Shown: positions 10,769 to 23,300 of the stretch, piece by piece
Layout: each line of letters starts with the position of its first letter
Numbering within the stretch: position 1 is the stretch's first letter
DNA from: Neodiprion pinetum
Taxonomy: Eukaryota > Arthropoda > Insecta > Hymenoptera > Diprionidae
Assembly (NCBI RefSeq): GCF_021155775.2
Contig: NC_060232.1
Span: forward strand, 4,657,257 to 4,721,256
DNA length: 64,000 bases
Direction: 5' to 3'
The notes under the pieces: model-generated
Database searches by the model: none
The model's input: only the letters and a program-made list of their open reading frames with translations
What the model was told of the DNA's origin: nothing
Made by a program: the position numbers and the translations under genes

Positions 10769-12230
10769 TCAGTTTGTTTTTGCATATTCTACGCATCGAG
10801 ATGGATCCGTAGGATAATATTCCTGGCATTTAGTCATTAATCTCTTGAGTGCCTGTATATACTTACGCTGCGTCTCGTCGTTCATCACATGAGCAACATT
10901 TTTGGAGAAAATTTTTTCACGACCGGTACGAGCATGAATACCAACCATAGTCACACCAATTGGCCAAGGAGAGTTTCCGATAGCCATTTGAAGATATGCA
11001 TCGCTTGCCTGAAATGAATAGACACAATTTGAAATTATCCATATTTTCAGCTATATTCACATTATCATTAATCATGGAGAGTCAAGTTGATTCAATGATA
11101 AATTAGGAAAAATATACGTCATTAATTCACTTTTCTAAACTAGCATGACATATTTACCAGTATGTAATTGCGCTCAAGAAGGTGTTTAACTATTTCAGTT
11201 AAACTGTCAGTAATATCTTCAGGTAGAGACTTGTTTTTCAACTTTCTGAGTAGGGGTTTGAGGTATTCTCGGGTTTGAGCATATGTAGCACTAGCCATTT
11301 TTCCTCTAGTGCTATTCTTTTCCATAGCAGCTCTACTGTTCAACTGATTGCCCCACATTTTTACAAGGAATTGTAAAAACTGAGTGATAACATTCATGTC
11401 GTATTCCCTGTCCCCACAATTCAGCTTGGCAGACATCTTCTGTATATCGTCATAGGTCACACCTTCGTCAGGTACGTGTACATCGCCTTTACCTTCTCCG
11501 TCTTGCGGTTTCGACGATTCGAATATTTCATCAAGGTATGCCTGGTCAACCTGTTCCATAGCTTCTTGGAAATCATTACGGAATCCCTAGGAGACAAACA
11601 AAGAGCAGTGTTAAAACAACAATAGAATAAACCAACATCAAGCATTCCCTCAGAGAATTTTACATCAACCCCCAAATCATTTACATGGCAATTTTAACTG
11701 TATCGTTGATTTTTACTTTTAACGATTAACTTTCTCATACCTTGTTTACTTCTGGTTCAAGTATTTCCCGTTTTCTTAGTCTTCTGAATGCTTCTAGCTC
11801 CGATTCACCAAATAATAATACCGGTTCTCCCCGTTCACGTAGTCGTCGTATGACTTCAGGCCTTGACAAGGCTAAATGCTCCTGACCATTGTTCGCTACA
11901 GAATCCGCTGAGTGATCGCTGACGTCGGATTTGACCGTGTCCTTTTTGTGTCCATACTTTTCCAAGTATTCTTCTTGTTCCTTTGCTGCCAGTTCTCCAC
12001 GGCGAAAGTATTTCTTATTGTTATGCTGTATCGGGATCATATGACAATCGTTAAAATTTTAGGTTATTCTACATTCACCTGAAAACTGCATGTAATCGAT
12101 TTACAGAAGATACGAAGAATACGGTTCATATAATGACTGCAAATCTAAGGACTTACTTCTCACCTACCAAAATATTACTCTCCTCCAGCTGTTTCCTTTT
12201 TTTCATTATTTCTGCCTTCAAAATATCCAT
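10769..12230 (-). CDS. Prp18: Pre-mRNA-splicing factor 18, 4 exons
   Basis: The exons are 12230-12168, 12025-11741, 11586-11158 and 11008-10769. Every junction is phase 0, giving 338 residues (human PRPF18 has 342). The N-terminus MDILKAEIMKKRKQLEESN is the family signature. The splicing-factor motif PRP4/PRP18 follows: LSRPEVIRRLRERGEPVLLFGE, then AFRRLRKREILEPEVNK. The Prp18 domain fills the C-terminal half, with conserved QMAIGNSPWPIGVTMVG and IHARTGREKIFSKNVAHV. Prp18 is a U5-snRNP-associated second-step splicing factor that acts in the nucleus (established knowledge). The donor of exon 1 could be GTAGGT or the downstream GTGAGA; only the first keeps the frame into exon 2. It is the best-conserved gene here and nothing looks broken. 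Confidence 0.96.
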
Positions 12231-13199
12231 CGCAATCGATTTGTGCGATAGATTTGTGGGGCAATGCGAATTGTTTTGAAATTTTTCTTATTATTATTTT
12301 TATTTATAAGCAGATGTGCAATATATGGTTTTAAAACATTACAAATTTTCTAAAACTTGTTTTAGAAACGTAATAATCAAAACAGAACAACTACAACCTC
12401 TTGGCTATTTCTGTTTTTCACGAAACAGCTGATTTGCTGATTTAGTTTGTCTAAATCTTAAAGAGATGGCGTAAGCGAACTACGTTCATTGTTTATGGAT
12501 AGGGCGAAACAAAGTTATTTTCTTACAGCACTAGATGGCAGGATAGCATAATGAGCAAGTAAATCGACAAGGAGCAAAACATAATATCATATGAAACTGT
12601 CGCACACGTATTTCGTAAGTAGGTATAGCGACTTGCCAGTTTTTTTCGAAATGTAAATAACTGAAAGTAGAAAGTTGAAATGAAATATCGATGTACAGAC
12701 TACATTTTTAGGAGTTACTTATTATCCTAAGCCAAAATTTGACCGACAGAATTGGCCAGTGTAGCTGTATGTACGCTGCGCGCATCTGGCCGTATAATTT
12801 CAATCGACGGGAAATCCGTTCGTTGGTTCGGCTATGACAAATGAAACAAAATAATAGTTTGACTATCATCAATGATATATTTGCCGGTAAAAATGTGACT
12901 TCAGAACTATTTATTTATTTATGCCCAAACAGTCGTGCGTTTATTATTTTTCTGCAGTACGACAAAAATAAGAGGCAATCAGACACGCGACGTCTCAAGA
13001 ATAGTGCGTACGTGGTTTACTGAATGCCTCTGATAATTTCTATAAAGTTTGTCAGCATACATTTTCGACAACATAATGAGGTGGAAAAAACTAACTGGCC
13101 ATGCCCTGTCGTGTCTTTGATTCGTCATAATATAATAGGCGACGAAGTGAAGTACGCTGAGTATTGAAAACAATCGGCGATCGGACGCGACGCTCCGAG
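12231..13199. other. Upstream region of Prp18
   Basis: The Prp18 5' UTR and promoter should lie at the left end, just upstream of the start codon on the minus strand. No TATA box is obvious. The rest is AT-rich sequence with no supported exon. Confidence 0.35.
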
Positions 13200-13800
13200 G
13201 TGCGTAGATTGATCGGCAGGTATGCGACATACGTACGTACGTCGTGCTTTAATTATTTGTTAGTAAAATGCAACGTGCAGAATCGAATGGGCTGACGTTT
13301 TAAGTCATGGATAAAGTCGTGTTCATTTGTGAGAATAAGTTTCTATATTTTCTATCAATCGAACGACTGGGGTGGTTGTTTGTTGGTAAACATAACCGGG
13401 TCAGGTTTACTACGCGTTTTAATATTTTGATACGCCGCGGCGTCGCGGCTGCGATCGTGTTTTGTTACAGTTACGATCGCATTTTGTCACGGGTGCGATT
13501 GTGTTTTGTCGCGTTCGTTTGAAATGTTCGTTGGAATCTCGAATGTTCAGTACTTGAATTTGTTCGACGATAATGCCGATTGTATTATCCGTATTTGCCG
13601 TTACTGGAATCCGTTGCAAAGTGTACGTGGCGCGTGTAGATGTACGTTTAAAAGCGAATTGACGCCGATGGTATTGTTTTGTGGCGGAATGGATCAGAAG
13701 CATCGAAAGTCGTAAGTCAACAACGCCAACCAACGCCACAACGCCAACAGCATGTGGTTGCTTCCAAGTTCCATGAGCGACGAGGGTGAGTCACGTTTTT
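13200..13800 (+). promoter_or_regulatory. CpG-rich patch with an orphan exon-like start (13751-13784)
   Basis: CpG frequency rises here, with repeated gcgatcgtgttttg(t/c) units near 13450-13510. At 13751 an ATG in good context (agcATGTGG) opens a short frame reading MWLLPSSMSDEG. It runs into a consensus donor, G/GTGAGTC, at about 13784-13790. This is what a first coding or lncRNA exon looks like. I could not find a partner exon downstream on the plus strand. Confidence 0.3.
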
Positions 13801-16800
13801 TCGTAGGTATAAGTACTCGATTTTAATTAACAGAAATCTCGCGATGATCGACGCGTGCTGTGGCGTTAATTATTGCAGCAACATGTTGCGGCTTGACAAG
13901 TGCTTGCGAAATGAGGTACATATACGAAAAATGTAGGCAAATTATATGTGTGAGATGTTTTTTTATTTAATGCGTTTCTAATTGTTATCAGGAGGAAACA
14001 TTGCATGTCTACCATAAATATACGTATATATTTTTTATATATATATTTATATTGTAATGAACTGATCTCCGTGTATTAAAAGTTTATATCGTCACTCGAA
14101 CATGCTCCACCAGTAATATGACATATCGTTTAATATGTTATATTATTGTTTCTCCGAGATTCACTTGTTAGTCAGTTAGGAGAAAATTGCGAGATGTTTC
14201 GAAGACAATTGGAATAATAAATATATTATCATTATTGATTATGGTGTCGATGCAGTAGCTTCCTAAGGATGCATGTGTCATTTCACTCCATATTCTGTTG
14301 TCTCAAAGTATCAATTATCACCTAATACACAACAGGATCAAATCATAGGCCATTCATCCATATAATTATAGATAACGCTGCATTGACCCATCATCGAAAT
14401 CTGGAGTAACATGGATATCAAATTTTTTTTTTATGACAGATATAAAAAAAAAAAAAAAAACTGCAACAAATCGAAACGATCGGAGTAATAAAAATCAGTA
14501 TTAATAGCTTCAAATTCTCCTGCATTATGCAAAGTTTTATCTATAAAACTGATCGGTAATTAATTCGCATTACATAACGCGTGTTTCTATTCGTATAATA
14601 TATAATTACGCATGGATAATTGCTACGGGAAGCTTTCATTGGGTGATCATTACTCCAGCTAACAAGAAGGCCGAGCAGCTTGTATGATCAACTAGCTGAA
14701 ATTTTGTATTTTATTGAATAGAGTAACTTCGGAGGTATTAGCTAACTCTTTGCTACGGTACTGGCCACAAAATTTAGACAACCTACTGAAGTTGGCAATG
14801 ATATATTCAGCTAATGTAGAGCTAATTAATACGGTTTGAATAAACTGTTTTCTTTAATTAAGGTAGATAGATCTTTATTGGGTAGGTAATAGTACCGTTA
14901 TTACTATCAGTAATAATAGGTGTGTACAGTTTTTAAAACTGTACTTATTAAAATTTGTAGTCTTGTACACATTACTTTTTTTCATGTTCATTTACTTTTA
15001 CTTGTTTTCTCCTTTTCCTTTCATTTCTAGGGGTATGTTGTAGGTAGGTAATACCATACGTTGTTTCTCGTATGTTTTGGTTCTGAGAAATAATTAAGAT
15101 AACCATTTTTTACTGTTATAACTGGCCAATAAGTATCTGCCACTTTGCTTATATTATTAATCTATTTGTCATATATACAAATAATATACAATAGTCGCAC
15201 TTAATACAAGTAATATTAAAAACTAACCTCCATAATGTTATTATTATATATATGTATAGTTATTATTATATGAATAGAAACTTGACCGCATCTAATTCTT
15301 TATCGGGGCGTCCATGTTACGCGTAATAATATAAATACATTTCTTATTATTTTTTTTTTTTTTTTTATAAAATTTGTATAATCTACATGAATCACTTTAA
15401 GTATATCTCCTCTCTTTAATCACAAAAAAATATAAATATAATAATTACTATGCAAGCAGGGGATTGCGAGCCACTCTCTGACAATATTTTATATTTAGGC
15501 ATAGCTTTGGGATATGACCAATTTTTCACTTTCAAATTCAAATCGAATTATCATTAATGTTTGTGCGAATAGTAATTACAACTTTCAAAGCCTTTATTTT
15601 CACAAGCTGATCAAACTCAACTAATTAGATTCATTTTTTCTGTAACCATCATATTCATTTAACTCAAAATCGTTCGTATAGTTTAAACTGTATAATCTCC
15701 GTACTGAAAAAGTGCCAACAATTAGATGATACAATACATGCAAGAATCGTTTCGAGACATTACAGTATTTTTTTCAGTGATGCAAGCTTGTGAAAATAAT
15801 ATTGTCGTACCCAAATATAATCTCTTATTTCCGATGTATCCTTGGAGATTTTAGTTGATAGCTCGAGGGTGATGATAAAATCAGATTACCTCAGTTTATC
15901 TAGCGAAAAAGACATCGAGTAGAAAACCGTAATACTGGTCGTTTATTCGCTTGAGCAACTGCCTCTATTTATCGCAAATTTTTCAAGTCTGATTGGGATC
16001 AGAAAGATAAATTGTACCTGAAAGGTAGTTCCGAACGATCTTGTTTGATTTTCAATTACTTCACAAACTAATTACGTAAGTGTGACAGACTATTCTGAAA
16101 AGAGAATAAATTACGTCTATGATTGATGATAAAAATCAGGGTATCAAGCTGTCAGGGAATTTGCATGCATCTGTTAAGGTTGGAAAATGTTGAGTGATTT
16201 GGGCATGTGTCCTGGAATTTTTGTATTTTCTTCCTCGCTGGTTTTTCTCTTTACTCTTCGTAAGACAATTGAGTTTAGTGTGAAAAGGGTATTAGTAAAG
16301 AGAAATATAATTTTTTTACTTGAGATTAATGAAAAATATGAAAAACTACTATAAACCGTTCATAGTCTGAGATTGATGTTTCTTTCTTCATGTTTGGAAA
16401 GAATGGCGTATCATAAAAAGAAAAATGTCTATTTTCGTCTGTCAAATTGGGGATTGTCAGAAAATTTGTTGAATCATTGTCGCTTGACACCCTGAAAATA
16501 TGCGATCATTGTTAGAATTTATATTTGAAGCAGACAAAAACTGCAAGTCTTTTAAAAAATGTTTATAACCGACAATAAAAATTATTATATGTCATTCGAC
16601 TTCCAACATTACATCTCTAAAGATACATCGTCATAATTTGTTTTACTGATACTTGAAAGAGTTGACAGTGTACAGCTCGTCAGCCCCTAGATTACTTGTC
16701 TCCACATGTTACTATTATCATCTAAAGGAAAGGAACACTATATGCGCTATATCCATCAATAAGCAAGGTGGTTTTACAACAGATGCATATCTCTTATCTT

Positions 16801-17385
16801 ATTTAATTTGAATTGAAACCTATATACAAAAGATACTGTACAGTAGTTTTTTTTTTTTTTTTTTTTCTTCTTGTTTCACTTTTATATCTTTAATTTCTGA
16901 TATAGGTCCGTCATAGCCTTTGATCGCGAGTAGACCGTTTCGTTTGAAGAACATAGTACAGGGGTTAATTTGCGCGAATTTTCAATCTTTTGCACGTGAA
17001 AGAATATTGTACACTCGTTCTCCTTGCAGCCTGAAGAAACTTGATCATTGCGTCAATTCTAATCCATGTACCGTGCTCTTTGGACACACGAGCGCTAATG
17101 TTGCGTGGTACCATCGATAGAGGTCCAATATCCTACGTCTAATATGCCCTAACTTCATCAATAGGAATATTACAATTAGAGCTAAGATTGTTTGTACCAT
17201 TGTTTAGGTGAAAGCACCCACAGTGACCCCATTTATTTGTATTCTCACTACATAAATTCTTGCCACGTACAGTAAGAACATACTGCAGTAAGATACGGAC
17301 TCGGTGGTCACTTTCCCCAAAATTTTTGGGCTTTAATTTGATTATTCCCTCTCGTAATGTGTGATTAATTCATTACACTGGCATC
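13801..17385. other. AT-rich intergenic stretch and 3' UTR of tonalli
   Basis: There are no coding exons. The stretch contains poly(A/T) runs (14444-14460, 15351-15366, 16849-16866). A minus-strand AATAAA (plus TTTATT) at 17232-17237 lies about 150 bases past the tonalli stop and is the likely poly(A) signal. Confidence 0.4.
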
Positions 17386-20300
17386 TTATTCAAACAGTGC
17401 AAGTATATCGTCGCTAGACGAAGGATTTCCACTGCTTGCTCCGCTACTCGGTGGTGTATTAAGATCGGGCGGATCCAAGTATGAGAGTAATTCCATTGGG
17501 TCTACGACGTTGTCAGGCAATAGCTGAAAGGATAATGACGAATTGATAAAAAGTCATTTACAGTTTGCAGCGTGACGTTTTTCTCTTATTTCCCCACACC
17601 ATCGAGCAGTAAAACCAGGTACAAAGGTCTCGTCTTTCTTGCCTCGTTGCCTTGCAATTATTTTCACATCAATTTTTGTTTTACTCACATTCAATGCCTC
17701 TTGCCCAGTTCCCTCTCCATCTATAACAGCTGCAGGGTCAAAGTTGAGGTCCGAAGGTATGTCTGCCGAGTCGTTGTTGATATTTGTACTTGTATTTCCG
17801 GAAGGATTGTGGTTTCCAGTCGACTCTTGAGATGATGGAGGTACGCTCGGTGGTCCGCTGTTTCCACCGCCAGGCGTATGAGGTGTGTGGGGTGTGTGTG
17901 GCGTGTGAGGTGTGTGCGGCATCTGAAACGAATCGATTAACCATCAGACAAATTCAATTACAAAGTTGAAAATTGTTCACGGTACCATGGTACCAAATTA
18001 GCACTGATATCTTTCGAGTATACTACCAAGATACTTGTAGAGAGCATTAGAAAAATTGTTTGTAAGAATTTTATTCTCTTACCTGATCGTTAAGAGTCTT
18101 CTCCATTGCGTTCAGAGGATCAAGAGAATTGACGGAGTCACTTAGATGCGACAGCGGACCTGCGCCACTGGAGTAATCGTTATTACTACTGTTATTCGTT
18201 CCTGGATTCATGTCGTAAGATCCTCTGGACGAATTCCTATGATTCATATTATTGTTGGCATACGCAGGGGGAGTATTATTCATCATAGACCCGCTAGCAA
18301 TGCTGTTCATGTCGGGTGCGATGTAGGGACTCATTGCCTGATTCATGTCCCAGTTGTTCATTGTTGGCATATTCATACTACCGGGCGACATAGCTTTGCT
18401 CATTCTCTTGCAGTCGTTGTCCTCCTCAGATTTTATACCTGTCACACTCTTAGCAGGTTTCCAGCTTGCTGCCGAATCTATCGTTACCTCTTCAACCTCT
18501 GACGTATTTAGAGTAGTATTTAAAATTCCCCACATGTACTGATCTACTTCCAATCCTTCGAGTTGTGCAGGTTTGCTACAAGTGACAAATTATACATTAT
18601 CTTAAATAATGCGGAGAACTTTCCCATATCGACATGTATATGTTGGCAAAGAAACCAGGTCAGTCGTCAAATTCTAAACAAACTTACTTGCAAACAGGAC
18701 ATCGCCACGATCCCCTTTCGCAGTTCAGTTGTAGATAGGATTCCAAATCGAAGCATTGTATATGTTTACAATCATTGCCCCGTGCAGGTAGTGTAATCCG
18801 TTTGAAAGTAATAGGACATTTCAATGATACCTAGAAAATAAAAAAAATAAAAAATTGAAACATATTTTTATTCGTCGTACACATACATTTCATATTACGA
18901 TCCAAACCGATGTGGTTTTCATCCGTTTCTTACCTTCAGTGCTGTTTGCTCCACAACGTCTCGCTCCCTCTCAGATTGCATACCGTTATTCGATAACGTG
19001 TTGTTGAAGTTTCGCTTTATCTTAGCTATGCAGATTTCCGCAGCTTGTAACCTCTTGTGTAAAAGCCCTTGCAGAACGCTCCGTACGCTTGGCCGATGAA
19101 CTAATTGTAGGACGAATAGATGTGACTATGGATAAAAAAAAAAAAGAAGTGGTTTTAATTTCCAGGATTGTCTAATTATAAGCCAATTAAGCAAACTCTT
19201 GTTCGTGGTGTTGACCAACAGTCTCAAGCTCTGCAATAATATTTTTACTCACACAGCAGCATGCAGAAACTGTGATTTGTATTGTGTTTCGCCCCGGCTG
19301 ACACACATCTTTAAGGTAAAGTGGTTTGTGGGATGTTTTGTTTTCCCCTCTATCGATAACCAGCGGGGTCGCATTGACCGATACTTGAACGCTTGCCGGC
19401 CAATTGGTATTCATCTGCCTGTCTTCATGATGAAAGCATTTTAATTGTAGCTCAAGATCGGATCGCCACATTAGCGTCTGATGAACGGTGGTTTTCAACT
19501 GGAATACGTGGTTACTGACGGCCAAATTATGTTCTAGCCGGAAGGGTGGAAGTATGATACCATCCCTCACAGGGAATGTTAATCTCAGCTCGTCGTCCTC
19601 TGTAAAAACAAAAGAAATTTGAAGGGTTGGTACTTGGAAGAAAAAAATAACCGATAACCCGGGACGAATGGAACTCAACACTCCGCTTCCGAGTGGCAAG
19701 TTCCCTTTATCCCCGAAGTAATATTCCGTACACGCACGATACACTTACTCTGAATATTAACCGGTGACTTGATCTCGTTAAAATTCGGCTTTATATCTGG
19801 ATTGGGGCTGATATAAGGTGTCATACTGGTAGCAGGAGTTAAAGGAGGAGTCGGGTTCCCAGGTATAGGACTATGCTGGTAGCTCATGTTTCCGGCACCG
19901 TTCGTCCTCATTGTCGCGACATCCTGTTGATACTGGCTGGTAGCTGCGTACGGCGACGTACCAGCATAACCAGGTGTCTGCTGGTGACCGACAAATTGGT
20001 TGTTCACCGAGGTGGGTCCCATGTTAGTCGGGACTCCGCTATTCGCGTAATACTGATTGGCTTGTGCCGCCGGGTTGTAAGACGGGTTAGCTTGTCTCAT
20101 CGTGGTGCCTCGCATCATGGAATTCGGTCCGAAGCCAGCGTTGCCAGGATTCATTCCCTGCATCGGTTGATACTGAGATTGAAAGCTTGGCCGACTACCG
20201 GCGTACGCGTTCGCATACTGATTATTGGGCATCCCGTTGAAGCCCGGCTGCATTGCCCCTGGATTCGGTCCCGGGTAAGGATTTTGCTGCCTCTTTTGCG

Positions 20301-21026
20301 CCATGTGCATTGCTGGATTAGGATACGGCGCTAACCTCCTCGGGTAAGCTTGTTGAGTCTGCGCCTGTCGAGTTTTCGAACGTTAGGTACAGAGTGTATT
20401 TTGGAAAACGTTCGACGCTCGATCGTTCAATAATCATGCACACATCGGACTGGTTACCAATCCTCTTTGGGTCAATTACGAACTCACCTGCATGTTCATC
20501 TTGTTCATCTGCATATTGTTGGGTCCCATCATGTTGTTCATCCCCATGTTGCCCATGTTCGCTATCGAGTTCATCGGACTTATTCCGTTCATACCGTTCA
20601 TCCCGTTCATGCCCCCCATAGTCATCGGGTTCATCGTATTCATACCACTCATCGCGTTCATCGAATTCATAGAATTCATCGTATGCATCGGTCCCATGGA
20701 ACCCATGCTGTTGAAGTTATTCATACCGACCGGTCCGAGTCCAGCCATCGCTCCTCTCTGCGCGTACCCCGTATTGTACGCCTGGTGAGCCATTCCATGT
20801 TGGCTCTGCATCTGTTACACGATTCACGTTATTGAAATTCATACAATAATATTGCATTCGGGCTTTGGTTTGTTAAACTACTGCAGTTGCGCTTCGATGT
20901 TGCGATGTCGCAAGAATTACTTTGCCGATTCCCTACCTGGTTATACTGTGCGGGGATGTCTTGGCGGTCCTGCATGGCCACCACGCTGGCAGTGGCGGTG
21001 GCCGTGGCGGTAGCCGCTGCCACCAT
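17386..21026 (-). CDS. tna: Zmiz1/2-tonalli SP-RING protein (PIAS-like SUMO E3/coactivator), 9 coding exons found
   Basis: The exons are 21026-20937 (from the first Met), 20811-20488, 20364-19749, 19599-19253, 19125-18934, 18830-18688, 18575-18083, 17922-17689 and 17523-17386. All are in phase, giving 858 residues as modelled. In order there are an Ala/Thr run (VAAATATATATAS), a Met/Asn/Gly-rich region, and a Pro/Gln/Asn-rich region. Next is the conserved core (EDDELRLTFPVRDG, NTNWPASVQVSVNATPL, CQPGRNTIQITVSACCC, LVHRPSVRSVLQGLL), then the SP-RING (LKCPITFKRITLPARG, CKHIQCFDLESY, WRCPVCN) and GLEVDQYMWGIL. The C-terminal part has PLNAMEKTLNDQ followed by PHTPHTPHTPHTPHTP, and it ends DDILALFE, an acidic activation tail. 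In flies tonalli works with Brahma chromatin remodelling; vertebrate Zmiz proteins are nuclear-receptor, p53 and Notch coactivators. The N-terminal TPR-like domain of Zmiz was not found in the window. Confidence 0.93.
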
Positions 21027-21199
21027 CGCCGCGGCGCTTAGCGTCGAACCACCACCCCCGTTGTGGGATGGCGCCGTGTTATGATAGCCAGATGATAACA
21101 CGGACTGCACTCCCACCCCGATCGCCGCCGTTTTTAACGTTAAGAGAATACCGTGTAAAATGAGACCAAGTTCCCCTCAACGTGGGCCGCCCTAAAATC
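21027..21199 (-). other. 5' part of the first visible tonalli exon, coding status uncertain
   Basis: On the minus strand an excellent acceptor (a T-rich run ending in gattttag) lies at about 21193, so an upstream exon exists. The exon downstream of it has an in-frame TGA at 21179-21177 and no ATG before 21026. The frame is open from just after that stop and could encode a further stretch including GVQSVLSSGYHN if a nearer acceptor is used. I read this as 5' UTR of a short isoform, or an alternative-acceptor exon of a longer one. Confidence 0.4.
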
Positions 21200-23300
21200 A
21201 ATATAAAAACAAAACCAGATTATAGTTGTGCGTGTACCGTAAAATTGTACGTAGGTACGTACGTACATTGATTCGTGTAGGGTGATTTATCGGCAATGTT
21301 AAAGATGGCGTTCGATAATAAATCCGTAACATATTCAAGGACATTTTCAGGCTATTCAAGGACATTTAGGAAATATAAAAATACACGAATGCAGAGGGTG
21401 CTGTACAGAATCGGCTCGATGTACGAGACATACGTTATTTCTACTACAATCTGCTAGTAGGGCAAAACAAAAAACGCGATTCGAGGCGGGAATCCACTTT
21501 TTTAAAAACAGTTACTTAGTGAGCACGAATAAACTGTATATCATTCGCAGCTAACCTTAAAAATAGAGTACTTCCGGGAGGTAGGAAAAATTCAAGGATA
21601 GTTTCCAGGACCACTGGACACCATGTTAAACCTGCGTTATATACTTGAAAATGAATTATACGGATCTGAATAAAATATACCACAATATCACTGTAATAAA
21701 TCCTTACTCAAGTACCTACGTACAGTAAATGATGAACGAACAGACGCGTAATTACGAGAACTCTATCGTCAGACGTGACTTCCGGCCGAGCCGGAGAATC
21801 AGCCTAGCTTGTAGCCTGTAGACTGTTTTATATTGCGAATGAACCGCTTGAGCGATTAACTCGAGGATGTTTCCCTTCGCGTATTGTAAGTATTGATTAT
21901 TCGCGGAGTTACGTTTAGATCGACGTACCTATGAACGAATGTAGCGTGTAACTAGTCTCTAGTGATAAGTTTTGATAAAACTTCAGAATCGTCGTGTTAA
22001 GTTAATACAAATGGTGGTTAATCGCTCTATTGAAAATTGATACCGGAATAATACTGGTCGAAAGGTTCAACGTCCATCTTACATATTTACGTGACTTAAT
22101 TCACACATCCTTGATGTTCTATCCTTACTTCTAACGCATGAGTGTACACAACACAAACTGCGAACGCTAGGGTAATTAAAAATAGAAAAACAATCTCCCG
22201 ACTGGGTTACCGAGCAACCAGGAAGCATTGGTTGAATTGTTACTGAAATCAATTGAGTTTTAAAGTCCACAGCTAGTAGTCACAAGTCTTCGACTTTCAT
22301 AGTTTGTATTATCAACTAACGGTTATAAATTACAGTTGCGCTACGCGGTTGATAAGCATTTGTTGTGTCATTTGACGATGTTTATTAGAAATGGCGTAGG
22401 TACGTAACTCTGTCTAGAAAAAATATTGTACTATCGATACTAAACGCGGTGAAGATCGATCGCGTTGAAGAGAAAATTTTAATTATTTGAAGGATTTGTA
22501 ATTCTAAAGAAATAATTAGCGAGATGTATACACAATTGGTAGTCTGTACAGTGCTCGTGAAGTAATACTCATTATACTGGCAGACTAGTTAGACTAGTAA
22601 CAATTACATAAACTGCGAGTAATTTTTTTATTTCCACGTCACAAGTATGCGTAACAAACAAAAAATTATTGTGTCATCGGTTTGAAACGATTTTTTTTTT
22701 TTATTTATTTAGTTGATCAGCGAAGGTTGGATTCAATAATTATAACGGGCAATTTTATTCAACGAATCGACAATTGATAATCCTCCAACAACCTTGACGA
22801 CACTAAATCGTTATCGTTATTCGCGGCTATACTTTTTGCCTATCAAATTGCAGTGGTAATAACATTACTGACTTCGTCAACGAAACCGGAAGAATAAAGT
22901 TATGAAATCACGTGTTGCCTCGAGCCAAGGTTCTACACACTGTGCTACGTGATAAAATAACTAATTCAACGCGTTCGCGAAGGTTTTGTGTAAATAAGTG
23001 CGCTTCAATAACACGAGTACATCACGTAACGCATAATACAATCCTGCAGAACTTTGTACTGCGGAGAGTCGTATACGGGGACGGAAAAAATACAAAACAG
23101 TACCAACATCAACAACAATAATAATAATAACAAAGCAAAGAAAATATTTCCAACCAGTATCGCGACTGTCGCGTATGCTCACAAACGTACAAGGTACTTC
23201 TCAACACGTTCAATAGTTCAAGGCTCGGTGCATCTCGAAGAAGGTGTGCGTAAGAAGATGCGAAGTCACGGGGGATCGTAAAGATGACGTTCAACGATGA
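21200..23300. other. Upstream region or first intron of tonalli
   Basis: No coding exon was recognised. AT-rich sequence with a repeat relic at 21330-21640 (listed separately). Confidence 0.35.
21330..21640. mobile_element. Relic of a repeat with a CAGGGTG(T)CCA-type end
   Basis: The stretch has repeated ATTCAAGGACATTT phrases (21333 and 21352) and ends ATTCAAGGATAGTTTCCAGG then ACCACTGGACACCATG (21590-21632). Its reverse complement starts CATGGTGTCCAGTGG. This is the terminal style of a dispersed repeat seen again at 57963. Autonomous coding capacity is absent. Confidence 0.4.

Noticed and set aside
20467..20835. 122-codon plus-strand His/Val/Arg-rich frame
   Set aside because: A shadow of the tonalli Met/Asn/Gly-rich exon on the other strand.
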